Positions 15,861 to 24,524 of a stretch of DNA of 64,000 nucleotides are shown here, one piece after another. The DNA is taken from the NCBI GenBank assembly GCA_035934555.1, contig DASYXT010000126.1, positions 37,487 to 101,486 on the forward strand, read 5' to 3'. This DNA is from DASYXT01 sp035934555 (GTDB lineage Bacteria; Verrucomicrobiota; Verrucomicrobiia; Limisphaerales; UBA8199). Under the pieces are notes generated by a model, which was not told the origin of the DNA, made no database searches, and saw nothing but the letters and a program-made list of their open reading frames with translations. How positions within the stretch are numbered: the first letter of the stretch is position 1; each line of letters opens with the position of its first letter. The position numbers were made by a program, and so were the translations under genes.

Positions 15861-18197
15861 ATGCCAACCATCACTGAGAATACTCGTAAAGCGCAACAAG
15901 CCCCGCCAGGGCGGCAAACCACTGAATTATCGGTCGCCGGCATGACGTGCGGCAACTGTGCCCGCCACGTCAATGAGGCACTGCTCAGCGTCCAGGGCGT
16001 CCAAAGCGCCAATGTCAGCCTCGATGCCCACCAGGCAACCGTCCGCTGGCAGCCCGGTGCGCAAGCGGACGTACAGGCGATCATCCAAGCCGTCGAAAAG
16101 GAGGGGTATGAGGCCGAGGTTCTGACGACCCAAACACGCGAAACGGGAGAGCATACGCTGGCCGGGTGGCGCTGGAACCTGCTGCTGGGTATTCCGGTCA
16201 CCGCCCTGCTCATGATCGGCGAATGGGCTCTTGGGCTCGGAATGGCGAGGTGGTTTCAATGGACCGCGTTCGGCCTGGCGGGACTCGTCCAGGTCCTGGC
16301 GGGCGCGCGGTTCTACCGGGGCGCCTGGCGCCAATTCAAAGCGCGCAGTTCGAATATGGATACGCTGGTGGCGTTGGGCTCAAGCACCGCCTTCGGCTAC
16401 AGCACCTGGGCTCTGTTGAGCCGAACAAGCGGGCACGCGTACTTCATGGAAGCCGCTTCGATCATCACCTTGGTCAGTCTCGGGCACTGGCTGGAATCGC
16501 GGGTCAGCGTGCGCGCTTCCAGCGCTTTGCGGCGGCTGCTCGATTTGGCCCCAGCAACGGCGCGCCGGCGCAATCCCGATGGCACCGACACCGAAGTGCC
16601 CGCAGCGGAGTTAAGCCCGGGCGAAGTCGTTGCTCTGCGTGCTGGGGAACGCATCCCAACTGACGGCTTGGTATTGGAGGGCGTCTCGACCCTCGATGAG
16701 AGCATGCTCACCGGGGAATCGGTACCTGTGGACAAAGCACCCGGGCAGGAACTTTACGCCGGAACTGTGAACCTCACCGGGCCGCTGTTGATGAGGGTCA
16801 CAGCGATTGGCGAAGAGACCGCCCTGGCCCACATCATCGCCGCTGTGCAACGAGCGCAAACCAGCCGCGCCGGCATTCAGCGGCTGGGCGACCGCGTCAG
16901 CAATGTGTTTGTGCCAGTAGTCGTGGCGATCGCGCTGGCCGCCGGCCTGTGGTGGGGTTTGGCACCGGAATCCGCTCGGCTCGTGCACCAATGGCTCGCG
17001 CAGTTTGCCTGGCTGGCGCAGCCGCCCGAATCGGCGGCAGCAGCCGGGTTCATTATCGCGTCGGCCGTCCTGATCATTGCCTGTCCCTGCGCGATGGGTT
17101 TGGCCACTCCGGCTGCCATCATGGCCGGCTCCAACGCCGCCGCCGCTCGCGGCATCTTGGTCCGGGATGGTGTTGCGTTGGAAAAGGCGGGCCGGGTGAC
17201 CGCGGTGGTTTTCGATAAAACCGGGACCTTAACGACCGGCAAGCCTGCGGTCGTGGAAGGGTGGGAAGGCGGTAGCACAGTGCGCTTGGCTGAACCGGCG
17301 GTGGAGCTGCCGGCAGGCATTCGGCTCGGAGTGGCCCTGGCGCGGCATTCCAATCATCCCATCAGTCAGGCCCTGGCCAAACTAGCCGGACCCGACGTGG
17401 CGCTCACGGATTGGCGGGAACAAGCGGGCGCCGGCATTGTCGCGCGCCTGACGCCCTCGGCTGCCCGACCGCTGATGCTGGCGGTTGGCCAAGGCACTTC
17501 GCCGGCGCTCTGCCGGCTGGGCTCACTGCGTTGGTTGCGCGAATCAGGGGTCGAGCTCGGGACCGGCGAAGAGTTCATCCGTACCTGGTCCACGAAAGGC
17601 GCGACGCTGATCGGCGTCGCCGTAGATCATATGCTGGTCGGTTTGGTCGCGGTCAAAGATACGGTTAAACCAGGAGCGCGGGGCGTGGTGGGCCAACTCC
17701 AGCGGCAGGGGCTTAAAACCTACATGGTCACCGGCGATAATTCTTTGACGGCGGCGAGTATCGCCCAACAAGCCGGCCTCGCAACGGACACGGTTTTTGC
17801 TGAGGTGCGCCCGGATCAGAAGGCAGGTTTTGTTAAGCGGTTGCAGGAGCAGGGAGAACGGGTCGCGTTTGTGGGCGACGGGATCAACGATGCCCCCGCG
17901 CTCGAGCAGGCCGATCTTGGCATTGCGGTCAGCCGCGCCAGTGACATCGCGCGCGAAGCCGCTGATCTTATTTTGCTTAAATCCGAAATCGAGGCTGTGC
18001 CGGAAAGCCTGGGGCTGGCGCGCGCCACGCTGCGCACGATTCACCAGAACCTCTTTTGGGCCTTCTTCTACAACGCCGTCGGCATCCCACTGGCCGCGTT
18101 GGGCTTCATGAGCCCCATCTTGTGCGCCGCCGCAATGGGTCTGTCCGACCTTGTGGTAATTGGCAATGCGCTTCGGTTGCGGCATTGGCGGGCCTGA
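15861..18197 (+). CDS. copA: Copper-translocating P-type ATPase (CopA-like)
   Basis: 778 residues. One N-terminal heavy-metal domain with GMTCGNCA (C30, C33), eight predicted membrane helices, the ion-site CPC (about 408-410, in IIACPCAMGLATPAA), the phosphorylation motif DKTGTLT (D about 452), the HP motif in HSNHPIS and the hinge GDGINDAP (about 672). Together these define a P1B-type ATPase; CPC plus the MTCxxC domain favour Cu(I) export. It converges on a sigma factor/Spy-like unit that could sense envelope metal stress, and is divergent from the FIST gene across a 77-bp gap that must hold both promoters. Confidence 0.92.
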   Translation: MPTITENTRKAQQAPPGRQTTELSVAGMTCGNCARHVNEALLSVQGVQSANVSLDAHQATVRWQPGAQADVQAIIQAVEKEGYEAEVLTTQTRETGEHTLAGWRWNLLLGIPVTALLMIGEWALGLGMARWFQWTAFGLAGLVQVLAGARFYRGAWRQFKARSSNMDTLVALGSSTAFGYSTWALLSRTSGHAYFMEAASIITLVSLGHWLESRVSVRASSALRRLLDLAPATARRRNPDGTDTEVPAAELSPGEVVALRAGERIPTDGLVLEGVSTLDESMLTGESVPVDKAPGQELYAGTVNLTGPLLMRVTAIGEETALAHIIAAVQRAQTSRAGIQRLGDRVSNVFVPVVVAIALAAGLWWGLAPESARLVHQWLAQFAWLAQPPESAAAAGFIIASAVLIIACPCAMGLATPAAIMAGSNAAAARGILVRDGVALEKAGRVTAVVFDKTGTLTTGKPAVVEGWEGGSTVRLAEPAVELPAGIRLGVALARHSNHPISQALAKLAGPDVALTDWREQAGAGIVARLTPSAARPLMLAVGQGTSPALCRLGSLRWLRESGVELGTGEEFIRTWSTKGATLIGVAVDHMLVGLVAVKDTVKPGARGVVGQLQRQGLKTYMVTGDNSLTAASIAQQAGLATDTVFAEVRPDQKAGFVKRLQEQGERVAFVGDGINDAPALEQADLGIAVSRASDIAREAADLILLKSEIEAVPESLGLARATLRTIHQNLFWAFFYNAVGIPLAALGFMSPILCAAAMGLSDLVVIGNALRLRHWRA

Positions 18198-18237
18198 GCG
18201 GCGGGGTTTGCAGAGGCCGCGGCTGCCGCACTATGCC

Positions 18238-18690
18238 TCAGATGCCGCTGGGGCTGCTGCTGGTCACATTGGTGCCACGCGTGTCGGGCCGGGGAGCCGG
18301 GTGCCGTGGGCGGCGCAACATTTCATCGAAACGGACCCGCTGCTCCGGCGTGAGCACCTGCCGGAAAGCTTCCTTGGTGTGTTGAAATTCCTGGTGCAGT
18401 TGCGGGGTGATGGGTTCCATCAGTTTGCGGGTGCGTTCCTGGCTTTCCTTGAGCAGTTGATCGATCTGCTGGTGTTGTTCAGGTGTCAAATCCAGGTCCC
18501 GCTGCATCCGGCGCAACAGTTCCATCCGCATCACCCCGGGCGTTCCGGCCATCGTCGGGCGCGCGCCATTCAGCGTTCGCCGTTGTGGGGTCAGGTTGAG
18601 CCGGTCGGAATGCCAAACTACCAAAGCACCGGTCACGACCCCGGCTACGAAAATCACCAGCGTCGCGGTAATAACTTTCCACGTATTCAC
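18238..18690 (-). CDS. Membrane-anchored periplasmic Spy/CnrX-like protein
   Basis: 150 residues: an N-terminal anchor (about 5-27, VITATLVIFVAGVVTGALVV), then a helical periplasmic part with two LTPEQ motifs (LDLTPEQHQQ and VLTPEQRVRF), the hallmark of the Spy/CpxP/ZraP and CnrX (heavy-metal resistance) superfamily. Members bind metals or act as periplasmic chaperones, and CnrX-type ones pass metal signals to an anti-sigma factor. The start overlaps the preceding gene (ATGA). Size and membrane anchor match CnrX rather than soluble Spy. It ends 40 bp from copA. Confidence 0.75.
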   Translation of the reverse strand: MNTWKVITATLVIFVAGVVTGALVVWHSDRLNLTPQRRTLNGARPTMAGTPGVMRMELLRRMQRDLDLTPEQHQQIDQLLKESQERTRKLMEPITPQLHQEFQHTKEAFRQVLTPEQRVRFDEMLRRPRHPAPRPDTRGTNVTSSSPSGI

Positions 18691-19004
18691 CGCAGCAAAT
18701 CTGCCGGCACCTGCTCCTGGTCGGCCGTTGCAAAGACCGTGTTCTCCAATTGCTGCGAAAAATCCGCCGTCGTTGACTTAGCCGGCGGGGCGAGCAGCGT
18801 CCAGGCCCCCAGCACCAGCATGATGCCGACGCACGGAGCGGCAGCCCGCCAAAGCGCTTGCGCCCAGAGCGCCCAGGAGTCCAGCGCCGGAACGGCGCGC
18901 AAACGCCCCATCACCCGTCGTTCAAAACCGTACGGGACCCGCTCGCTCGGGGTCTGCACGCGGGCCGCTGCCAGCAATCGGCGTTGGAGTTGGTCCAGAT
19001 TCAT
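18687..19004 (-). CDS. Small single-pass membrane protein, likely anti-sigma factor (CnrY-like)
   Basis: 105 residues: a basic cytoplasmic N-terminus (about 1-45, with LQRRLLAAARV and GFERRVMGRLRA), one transmembrane segment (about 52-71, AAAPCVGIMLVLGAWTLLA) and a short outer tail. No ASD/zinc motif. It lies 50 bp after the ECF sigma gene and overlaps the Spy/CnrX-like gene. In CnrYXH the anti-sigma CnrY has this size and topology, so an anti-sigma role is inferred from layout; sequence alone does not prove it. Confidence 0.6.
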   Translation of the reverse strand: MNLDQLQRRLLAAARVQTPSERVPYGFERRVMGRLRAVPALDSWALWAQALWRAAAPCVGIMLVLGAWTLLAPPAKSTTADFSQQLENTVFATADQEQVPADLLR

Positions 19005-19054
19005 AGGGCCTTCATTTTTTCAGACGCGCCGGTCGCGCACGGGGTTACATGCAT

Positions 19055-19636
19055 TCATAGATACTTCTCACTCGACAGCTTGGCCAGCGCCTTTCGCATT
19101 TGCGCACGCGCCCGGAACGCCCGGACCTTCACCAGTGGAACCGACCAGCCGGTCAGCTCGGCAATTTCTTTCACCGAACGTTCCTCAATTTCGAGTAACG
19201 TGATCACCAGCCGAGCCGCCGGTGGCAGTTGCTCCAGCAGCCGCGTCACCAACTGGCGCGCGGCATCCGCATCGGCTTCCGCCGCCTCGGGTTCCGCGAC
19301 AAAATGCTCGAGCCAATCGCTCTCCGGTTGGCTCAATTCAGAAAACGTTGTTTCCCGGTTGCGCTGGTGTCCGCGCAGAAAATCAAAGCAGGTCCGGACG
19401 GTCAGCCGCATCAACCAGTGCTCGAACGGTGCGTCACCGCGGAAGCTCCCGAGTTTCTGAAAAGCCTTCAGCCAAACCTCCTGGACGATGTCCTCCACCT
19501 CGCTCTCACGGCGGGCATAACGCCGGGCGGTGGCAAATACCCGCGGCGAGTACCGTTCCACCAGTGGTTCGAAGCTGGCCGCATCGCCTTGCAGGACGGC
19601 GCCAATCAGCTCCGCTTCCGTTCGTTCCATTGGCAT
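19055..19636 (-). CDS. ECF-type RNA polymerase sigma factor
   Basis: 193 residues if started at the ATG at 19636 (MPMERTEAEL); the frame runs to 19669 and an ATG at 19630 is equally possible, with no clear ribosome site for either. Region 2 is evident: ERYSPRVFATARRYARRE, DIVQEVWLKAF, FEHWLMRLTVRTCFDFLR. Region 4 is RLVITLLEIEERSVKEIAEL followed by TGWSVPLVKVRAFRAR. No extra C-terminal domain. The two downstream genes look like an anti-sigma factor and a periplasmic sensor, so the unit is probably autoregulated and responsive to envelope or metal signals. Confidence 0.9.
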   Translation of the reverse strand: MPMERTEAELIGAVLQGDAASFEPLVERYSPRVFATARRYARRESEVEDIVQEVWLKAFQKLGSFRGDAPFEHWLMRLTVRTCFDFLRGHQRNRETTFSELSQPESDWLEHFVAEPEAAEADADAARQLVTRLLEQLPPAARLVITLLEIEERSVKEIAELTGWSVPLVKVRAFRARAQMRKALAKLSSEKYL

Positions 19637-19758
19637 GAGTATGGCAAAAAATGCGGAAAAGCAAAGCAACTGCCAACTTACACGCTCCGTTCCTGACGCT
19701 TACCCGGCTCTATACTTTCCCTTGCATTTACCGCCGCAGTCAGGTCATTGTGCAGCCA

Positions 19759-20013
19759 ATGGGTTTGCCCGCTGAATCAATAACTTTGACGCCGGAGCAG
19801 GTCGCCGGGTTGAATCGCAAACTAGCCGATATGCGGCACGATATTAATGGCCACCTGGCCGTAATGGTGGCCGCGCTGGAGTTGCTTCGGCACAAGCCGG
19901 ACAGCGCCCAACGCATGCTCGGCAGCCTGGGCGAACAACCGGCAAAAATCAGCGAAGCGATTAAGAAGTTCTCGCTGGAATGCGAACAGGTGCTGCAGAT
20001 CACCCGGCCCTAG
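19759..20013 (+). CDS. Stand-alone DHp-like protein (kinase dimerisation helix without ATPase)
   Basis: 84 residues from the ATG at 19759 (MGLPAESITL); the frame opens at 19651 but the extra part lacks protein character. The core LNRKLADMRHDINGHLAVMV then LELLRHKPD resembles the first helix of a histidine-kinase dimerisation domain, with H in MRHDINGHL at the phospho-acceptor position. No ATPase domain follows. It is divergent from the ECF sigma gene and lies upstream of the exosortase gene. It might be a phosphotransfer protein or a kinase remnant; function unknown. Confidence 0.55.
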   Translation: MGLPAESITLTPEQVAGLNRKLADMRHDINGHLAVMVAALELLRHKPDSAQRMLGSLGEQPAKISEAIKKFSLECEQVLQITRP

Positions 20014-20249
20014 CAAGCGATCTGCCGCAATTCTCCGTTCATTGAAATTGCGCAGTGAACCTTCCTGGTCTCGGCGGCGCCTCGGCACTGCCCCCCGCTC
20101 CGGTAACTTACGGACCCCGCTTAGGGAATGCCCCGGATGGAATTTGATTGAGCGAACCTTAAGGATTTCGTATCTAATAAAGTCGAATAAGCGCGCACAC
20201 GGCAAAGCAATCAGATGCCGGGGTTCTTGAGGAATTCCGGATTGAGTTT

Positions 20250-21200
20250 TTGGACTGCTGGCATCGGCTGCCCAACAAGGGCTTTTTTCTACTCCTGCTG
20301 GCGGCCTGGTCGATTCTGTTTCAACTGGTTGGCAATTCCACGCGCGGCTATATCCATACCTCATCGCTGTTTTTCTACCTATTCGATGCCTTCACGGCCG
20401 GCGGCAAGGCCTTGCTGGATTCGGAAGAAGGCTATGGGATGCTCATGCCGCTGGTCGTGTTGGGGCTGTTCTGGATGAAGCGGAAGGAGTTGCTCGGGTT
20501 GCGCCTGGGCGTTTGGTGGCCCGGCCTGTTGCTGTTGCTAAGCGGCGTGGGCCTGCACCTGCTGGGCTTCCTTTGCCAGCAGCCGCGGATTTCGGTCGTA
20601 GGCTTTTTTGTCGGCATTTATGGCCTGACCGGGCTGGCGTGGGGCCAAGGGTGGTTGCGCGCGAGTTTCTTCCCGTTCTTTCTGTTTGTTTTTTGTGTTC
20701 CGCTGGGGACGCTGGCCTTGCCGGTCACGTTTCGGCTCCGGCTGCTGGTGAGCGAGTTGGTCACGGTCATTGCCCACAATGTTTTGGTGATTAATGTCAT
20801 CCGGCACGGAACCAGTCTCATCAACCCAACTGAGGGGTATCAGTATGAAGTCGCCGCCGCCTGCAGCGGCATCCGCAGCATGATGGCCACCCTGGCACTG
20901 TCAGTCATCCTGGCTTTTTTCTCCTTCCGCACCTGGTGGAAAAGGCTGCTGGTCATCGGCTCGGCCTTTCCGCTGGCGCTGCTGGGAAACCTGTTGCGGA
21001 TGCTGACCATCGTCATCGCCGCCGAATTGGGCGGCCAGCAATGGGGCAACTATGTTCATGACGGCGGGCCGCTGGACTTGTTTAGCCTGCTTCCCTATGT
21101 GCCCGCGTTCGCAGGGCTTCTGTTACTGGAGCATTATCTGCATCGGCCGCGGGCAATCGCGCCGGCCCCCGAGGCAGCTTCGCAGGAGGGCACGCCGTGA
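20250..21200 (+). CDS. xrt: Exosortase (membrane cysteine transpeptidase)
   Basis: 316 residues from TTG at 20250, with about eight hydrophobic segments. The exosortase catalytic set is present: AAACSGIRSMM (C205, R209), GNLLRMLTIV (R250) and NYVHDGG (H270). The family cleaves and anchors PEP-CTERM-like proteins to the envelope and is linked to exopolysaccharide export. The frame is open from 20181 with no ATG. A strong GAGGAA at 20229-20234 sits six bases before an ATT codon (20241) and 15 before the TTG, so the true start is unsettled. EpsI follows with a GTGA overlap. No substrate with a sorting tail was found in the window. Confidence 0.9.
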   Translation: MDCWHRLPNKGFFLLLLAAWSILFQLVGNSTRGYIHTSSLFFYLFDAFTAGGKALLDSEEGYGMLMPLVVLGLFWMKRKELLGLRLGVWWPGLLLLLSGVGLHLLGFLCQQPRISVVGFFVGIYGLTGLAWGQGWLRASFFPFFLFVFCVPLGTLALPVTFRLRLLVSELVTVIAHNVLVINVIRHGTSLINPTEGYQYEVAAACSGIRSMMATLALSVILAFFSFRTWWKRLLVIGSAFPLALLGNLLRMLTIVIAAELGGQQWGNYVHDGGPLDLFSLLPYVPAFAGLLLLEHYLHRPRAIAPAPEAASQEGTP

Positions 21201-21958
21201 ATCGCCAAAAACTGGTGCTGCTGGTGCTCACACTCCTGCTGATTGCCGGCACCGGCGTGACCTTGGCCCATTTGCGCACCCACCAGCGATTGGGCGCGCC
21301 CGGTGTTAGGACCCACCCGTTGCCAGGTTCGACGGACCGGCTGGTAGTGGACCTGCCGCCCGAAGTGCTCGACTACAAATCAGAGTGGCGCGAGGTGGAC
21401 GACATCACCCGGACCACCTTGCCGCCGGACACCAGCTTTGGCCAGCGGTTGTACCACGGCCCAGACGATTTCCAGATTCTGCTCAACGTGGTGCTGATGG
21501 GCGGCGACCGCACCAGTCTGCACAAGCCGCAGTTCTGCCTGGAGGGTCAGGGCTTCCATATTGATCAGCCGGCGTCGCGGGCCGAGACGGTGCGGGTCCA
21601 GGCGCCCCAGCCTTACGATTTGCCCGTGGTGGCGCTGGTCTCCAACGGCGAGGTCGAGCGCGACGGGACCAAGCAGCGAGTGCGCGGCATCTACCTTTAC
21701 TGGTACGTGGCGGACGACGCGCTCAGCGCGGGGGAATTGGGGTTCCAACGGATGCTGCTGATGGCGACCCGGCTGCTGCGCACCGGCGTGCTGCAGCGCT
21801 GGGCTTATGTGAGCTGTTTCTCGCTTTGCCTGCCCGGCCAGGAACAGACCACCATCGAGCGGATGAAACAATTCATCGCCGCAGCCGCGCCGGGCTTCCA
21901 GTTGTATCCCAAACCGGCGGCGGTTCCGCCGGTGGCGGCGGCCAACCCTTCACAATAA
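21197..21958 (+). CDS. epsI: EpsI family exosortase-associated protein (DUF3485)
   Basis: 253 residues; GTG start overlapping the exosortase stop. An N-terminal transmembrane segment (about 6-24, LVLLVLTLLLIAGTGVTL) precedes an extracytoplasmic domain with the EpsI pattern: SLHKPQFCLEGQGF, then IYLYWYVADD. In many genomes EpsI is a separate gene after, or fused to, exosortase and is needed for exopolysaccharide production; its biochemical role is unresolved. Pairing with exosortase and a priming glycosyltransferase fits the family well. Confidence 0.87.
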   Translation: MNRQKLVLLVLTLLLIAGTGVTLAHLRTHQRLGAPGVRTHPLPGSTDRLVVDLPPEVLDYKSEWREVDDITRTTLPPDTSFGQRLYHGPDDFQILLNVVLMGGDRTSLHKPQFCLEGQGFHIDQPASRAETVRVQAPQPYDLPVVALVSNGEVERDGTKQRVRGIYLYWYVADDALSAGELGFQRMLLMATRLLRTGVLQRWAYVSCFSLCLPGQEQTTIERMKQFIAAAAPGFQLYPKPAAVPPVAAANPSQ

Positions 21959-21961
21959 CGT

Positions 21962-23359
21962 ATGCTGCGCCGCGACCGCGTCATCCGCATGCAAGTCCAC
22001 GAACTGCTGGACGCGTGTCTGTTCATGGTCAGTTTCTGGCTGGCGTACGTGCTGCGCTCGGACCCCAACGTCGTTGATCTGTTCGGACTCCGAGAGATTC
22101 CCGACATTCATTTCGAGCAATACCTGTGGTTGTACCTGGTAATCCCGTTTGCGCCGCTGGTGCTCGAAGCGCAGGGGTTTTATAACCGCCCTTTGCTTTG
22201 CTCCCGCTCGACCACGGCCTGGCTGCTGCTGAAGGGGTGCGTGGTCAGCAGCCTGGGCCTGGTTTTGGTTTTGTTCCTGTTCAAACTGGACGTCCCGCGC
22301 GCGATCGTCGTCTGGTTCGGTCCCATCAGTTTCCTCCTCATCTTCATTAAAGAGGAACTGCTGATGCGGCTGCTCAACAGCTCGCTGGTGCGCTCGCAGT
22401 ACCGCCGCCGCTTTGCGCTGGTGGGCACCGGCGAGGAAACCCTCCGCCTCCAACGCGAGCTCAAGAGCAAATCTCCGGAGGCCATTGACATCGTTGCCCA
22501 ACTGGATTTGAACGAAGCGCCGCTGCAGCGCCTGGTGGAATTGCTTCACGAACACTCCATTAACGGCGTGATCGTCAGCGGCAAACGCGCCTTTTTCGAC
22601 CAAATCGAAGCGGCGATTCGCGCCTGCGAGTTGGAAGGCATCGAGGTGTGGCTTGTCGCCGATTTCTTCAAAACCCAGATTTCCCGCACTTCGTTCGACG
22701 ATTTCTACGGGCAGCCGATTCTGGTGTTTCGCACCGCGCCCGAAGCCTCCTGGCAAAGCATGATCAAGCAGTTGGTGGATTTCGCCGGCGCGCTGCTGCT
22801 GCTGATTGTCTCGGTGCCCTTGATCATGCTGCCGGTGGCGCTGCTGATTAAGCTTACCTCCCCGGGCCCCATCCTCTTCCGCCAGCAACGCTCCGGGCTG
22901 AATGGCCGGCCGTTCACGCTTTACAAGTTCCGCACAATGGTCAGCAACGCCGAACAGCTCCAGCATGAGCTGGCCGCCATGAACGAAATGAGCGGCCCGG
23001 TGTTCAAGGTTACCAATGACCCGCGCGTGACGCGTTTGGGCAAATTGCTGCGCAAATTCAGCCTCGACGAGTTTCCGCAATTGTTCAACGTGCTGCGCGG
23101 CGAGATGAGCCTCGTCGGCCCGCGCCCGCTCCCGGTTAATGAGGTGCGCCGCTTCCACGACGTCGCCCACCGCCGACGCTTAAGTGTCAAACCGGGATTG
23201 ACGTGTCTCTGGCAAGTCAGCGGCCGCAACAACGTGACCGATTTCAAGGATTGGGTGCGACTGGACCTCGAATACATTGACAACTGGTCGCTATGGCTGG
23301 ACTTTAAAATCCTCTTCCGCACCGTGCCCGTGGTGTTGGTGGGGCACGGGGCCCGGTAA
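21962..23359 (+). CDS. Exopolysaccharide polyprenyl glycosylphosphotransferase
   Basis: 465 residues. Four N-terminal membrane helices and a CoA-binding-like soluble part (FALVGTGEETLRLQRELKS) lead to a fifth hydrophobic segment (near 265-290) and the bacterial sugar-transferase domain with YKFRTMV, KFSLDEFPQLFNVLRGEM and SLVGPRPLP. Such WbaP/EpsL-type enzymes transfer the first sugar-1-phosphate to undecaprenyl phosphate, priming repeat-unit synthesis. It starts three bases after epsI, so exosortase, epsI and this gene form one unit. Glycosyltransferases, flippase and polymerase genes are not in the window. Confidence 0.92.
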   Translation: MLRRDRVIRMQVHELLDACLFMVSFWLAYVLRSDPNVVDLFGLREIPDIHFEQYLWLYLVIPFAPLVLEAQGFYNRPLLCSRSTTAWLLLKGCVVSSLGLVLVLFLFKLDVPRAIVVWFGPISFLLIFIKEELLMRLLNSSLVRSQYRRRFALVGTGEETLRLQRELKSKSPEAIDIVAQLDLNEAPLQRLVELLHEHSINGVIVSGKRAFFDQIEAAIRACELEGIEVWLVADFFKTQISRTSFDDFYGQPILVFRTAPEASWQSMIKQLVDFAGALLLLIVSVPLIMLPVALLIKLTSPGPILFRQQRSGLNGRPFTLYKFRTMVSNAEQLQHELAAMNEMSGPVFKVTNDPRVTRLGKLLRKFSLDEFPQLFNVLRGEMSLVGPRPLPVNEVRRFHDVAHRRRLSVKPGLTCLWQVSGRNNVTDFKDWVRLDLEYIDNWSLWLDFKILFRTVPVVLVGHGAR

Positions 23360-23387
23360 GGGCTCGGCGGCAATTCAACTGGGTTCT

Positions 23388-24353
23388 ATGGCAAAGCTGC
23401 ACTCCAAAGCAAAACAATCGCGCCCCACCAGTGTGGTGACTGGCGCCGCCGGTTTCCTGGGTTCCCACCTCACCGATCTGCTGTTGTCCCGCGGCCACAA
23501 AGTCATCGGCATCGATAACTTCGTCACCGGCAGCGTGGATAACATTTCCCATCTGGGCGGGAACCCCGATTTTAAGTTCATCCAGCAGGACGTGACGGAA
23601 TTCATTTTTTTGGATGGGCCGGTCAATTACGTGTGGCATTTTGCATCGCCGGCCAGCCCCATCGATTATCTGGAGCTGCCCATTCAGACGTTGAAAGTCG
23701 GCTCGCTGGGCACTCACAAGGCCCTCGGCCTGGCCAAGAACAAAGGCGCCCGGTTCCTGCTGGCCTCCACTTCGGAAATCTATGGCGATCCCCTGGTGCA
23801 TCCGCAGCCGGAAGAATATTGGGGCAACGTCAACTCCATCGGGCCGCGCGGCTGCTACGATGAGGCGAAGCGATTCGCCGAGGCTCTCGCGATGGCCTAC
23901 CGCAACGAACATCGCGTCCAGACACGCATCGTCCGCATTTTCAATACCTACGGGCCGCGGATGCGGTTGCACGATGGCCGCGTCGTGCCCGCGTTTGTCA
24001 GCCAGGCCCTCAAAAACAAACCTATTACTGTTTTTGGCAAAGGCACCCAAACACGCAGCTTCTGTTACGTAGCCGACCTCATCGAGGGCATCTATCGGCT
24101 GATGCTCAGTGAGTATGACTTGCCGGTAAACATTGGCAATCCCGCGGAGATGACGGTGCTGGAGTTCGCTAAAGACATCGTGCGCGCAACCCGCTCGCAT
24201 AGCCGGATTGTCTTTAAACCCTTGCCCCAGGATGATCCCAAACAACGCCAACCGGACATAAGCAAGGCGCGCAAGCTCCTTCGCTGGGAGCCTAAAGTCC
24301 CGCTCGCGGAGGGCCTGGTCAAAACGATCGAATACTTCCGCAAACGGGTCTGA
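23388..24353 (+). CDS. uxs: UDP-glucuronate decarboxylase (UDP-xylose synthase-like)
   Basis: 321 residues from the ATG at 23388; an overlapping longer frame starts inside the upstream gene. SDR fold: NAD loop GAAGFLGSH (19-27), IGIDNFVTGS, STSEIYGDP, and the YxxxK pair in CYDEAKR. The signature PRGCYDEAKRFAEAL and GPRMRLHDGRVVPAF are typical of UXS, which converts UDP-glucuronate to UDP-xylose with bound NAD. A dTDP-glucose dehydratase-like function is less likely. It follows the priming transferase by 28 bp and probably supplies a sugar donor for the same polysaccharide. Confidence 0.88.
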   Translation: MAKLHSKAKQSRPTSVVTGAAGFLGSHLTDLLLSRGHKVIGIDNFVTGSVDNISHLGGNPDFKFIQQDVTEFIFLDGPVNYVWHFASPASPIDYLELPIQTLKVGSLGTHKALGLAKNKGARFLLASTSEIYGDPLVHPQPEEYWGNVNSIGPRGCYDEAKRFAEALAMAYRNEHRVQTRIVRIFNTYGPRMRLHDGRVVPAFVSQALKNKPITVFGKGTQTRSFCYVADLIEGIYRLMLSEYDLPVNIGNPAEMTVLEFAKDIVRATRSHSRIVFKPLPQDDPKQRQPDISKARKLLRWEPKVPLAEGLVKTIEYFRKRV

Positions 24354-24360
24354 GGCGAGC

Positions 24361-24473
24361 GGAGCGCGGACTTCAGCTTCAGTCCGCAGCAACATTCGAG
24401 TCGCAATTGCGCTGCGACATCTTCCTGACCTCCCTCAATTTCGAGTCTCGCTGCGGACTGAAGTTTGCGCTCC
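24361..24473. repeat. Palindromic interspersed repeat, copy 2
   Basis: About 113 bp in the gap between the UDP-glucuronate decarboxylase gene and lpxA. The left arm starts GGAGCGCGGACTTCAG and includes AGTCCGCAGCA; the right arm is GCTGCGGACTGAAGTTTGCG ending in CTCC. The inner part includes CTCAATTTCGAGT, shared with copy 3 (35552-35564). Confidence 0.8.
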
Positions 24474-24524
24474 GCCCGGCTTTGGTTTTGACTTCCGCCG
24501 GCGTGCGCGGGCACTCTGGCCCGG

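Noticed and set aside
20215..20478. Frame starting with ATG upstream of exosortase, possible frameshifted start
   Set aside because: Its later part has no exosortase character and the exosortase frame is itself open from 20181, so no frameshift is needed.
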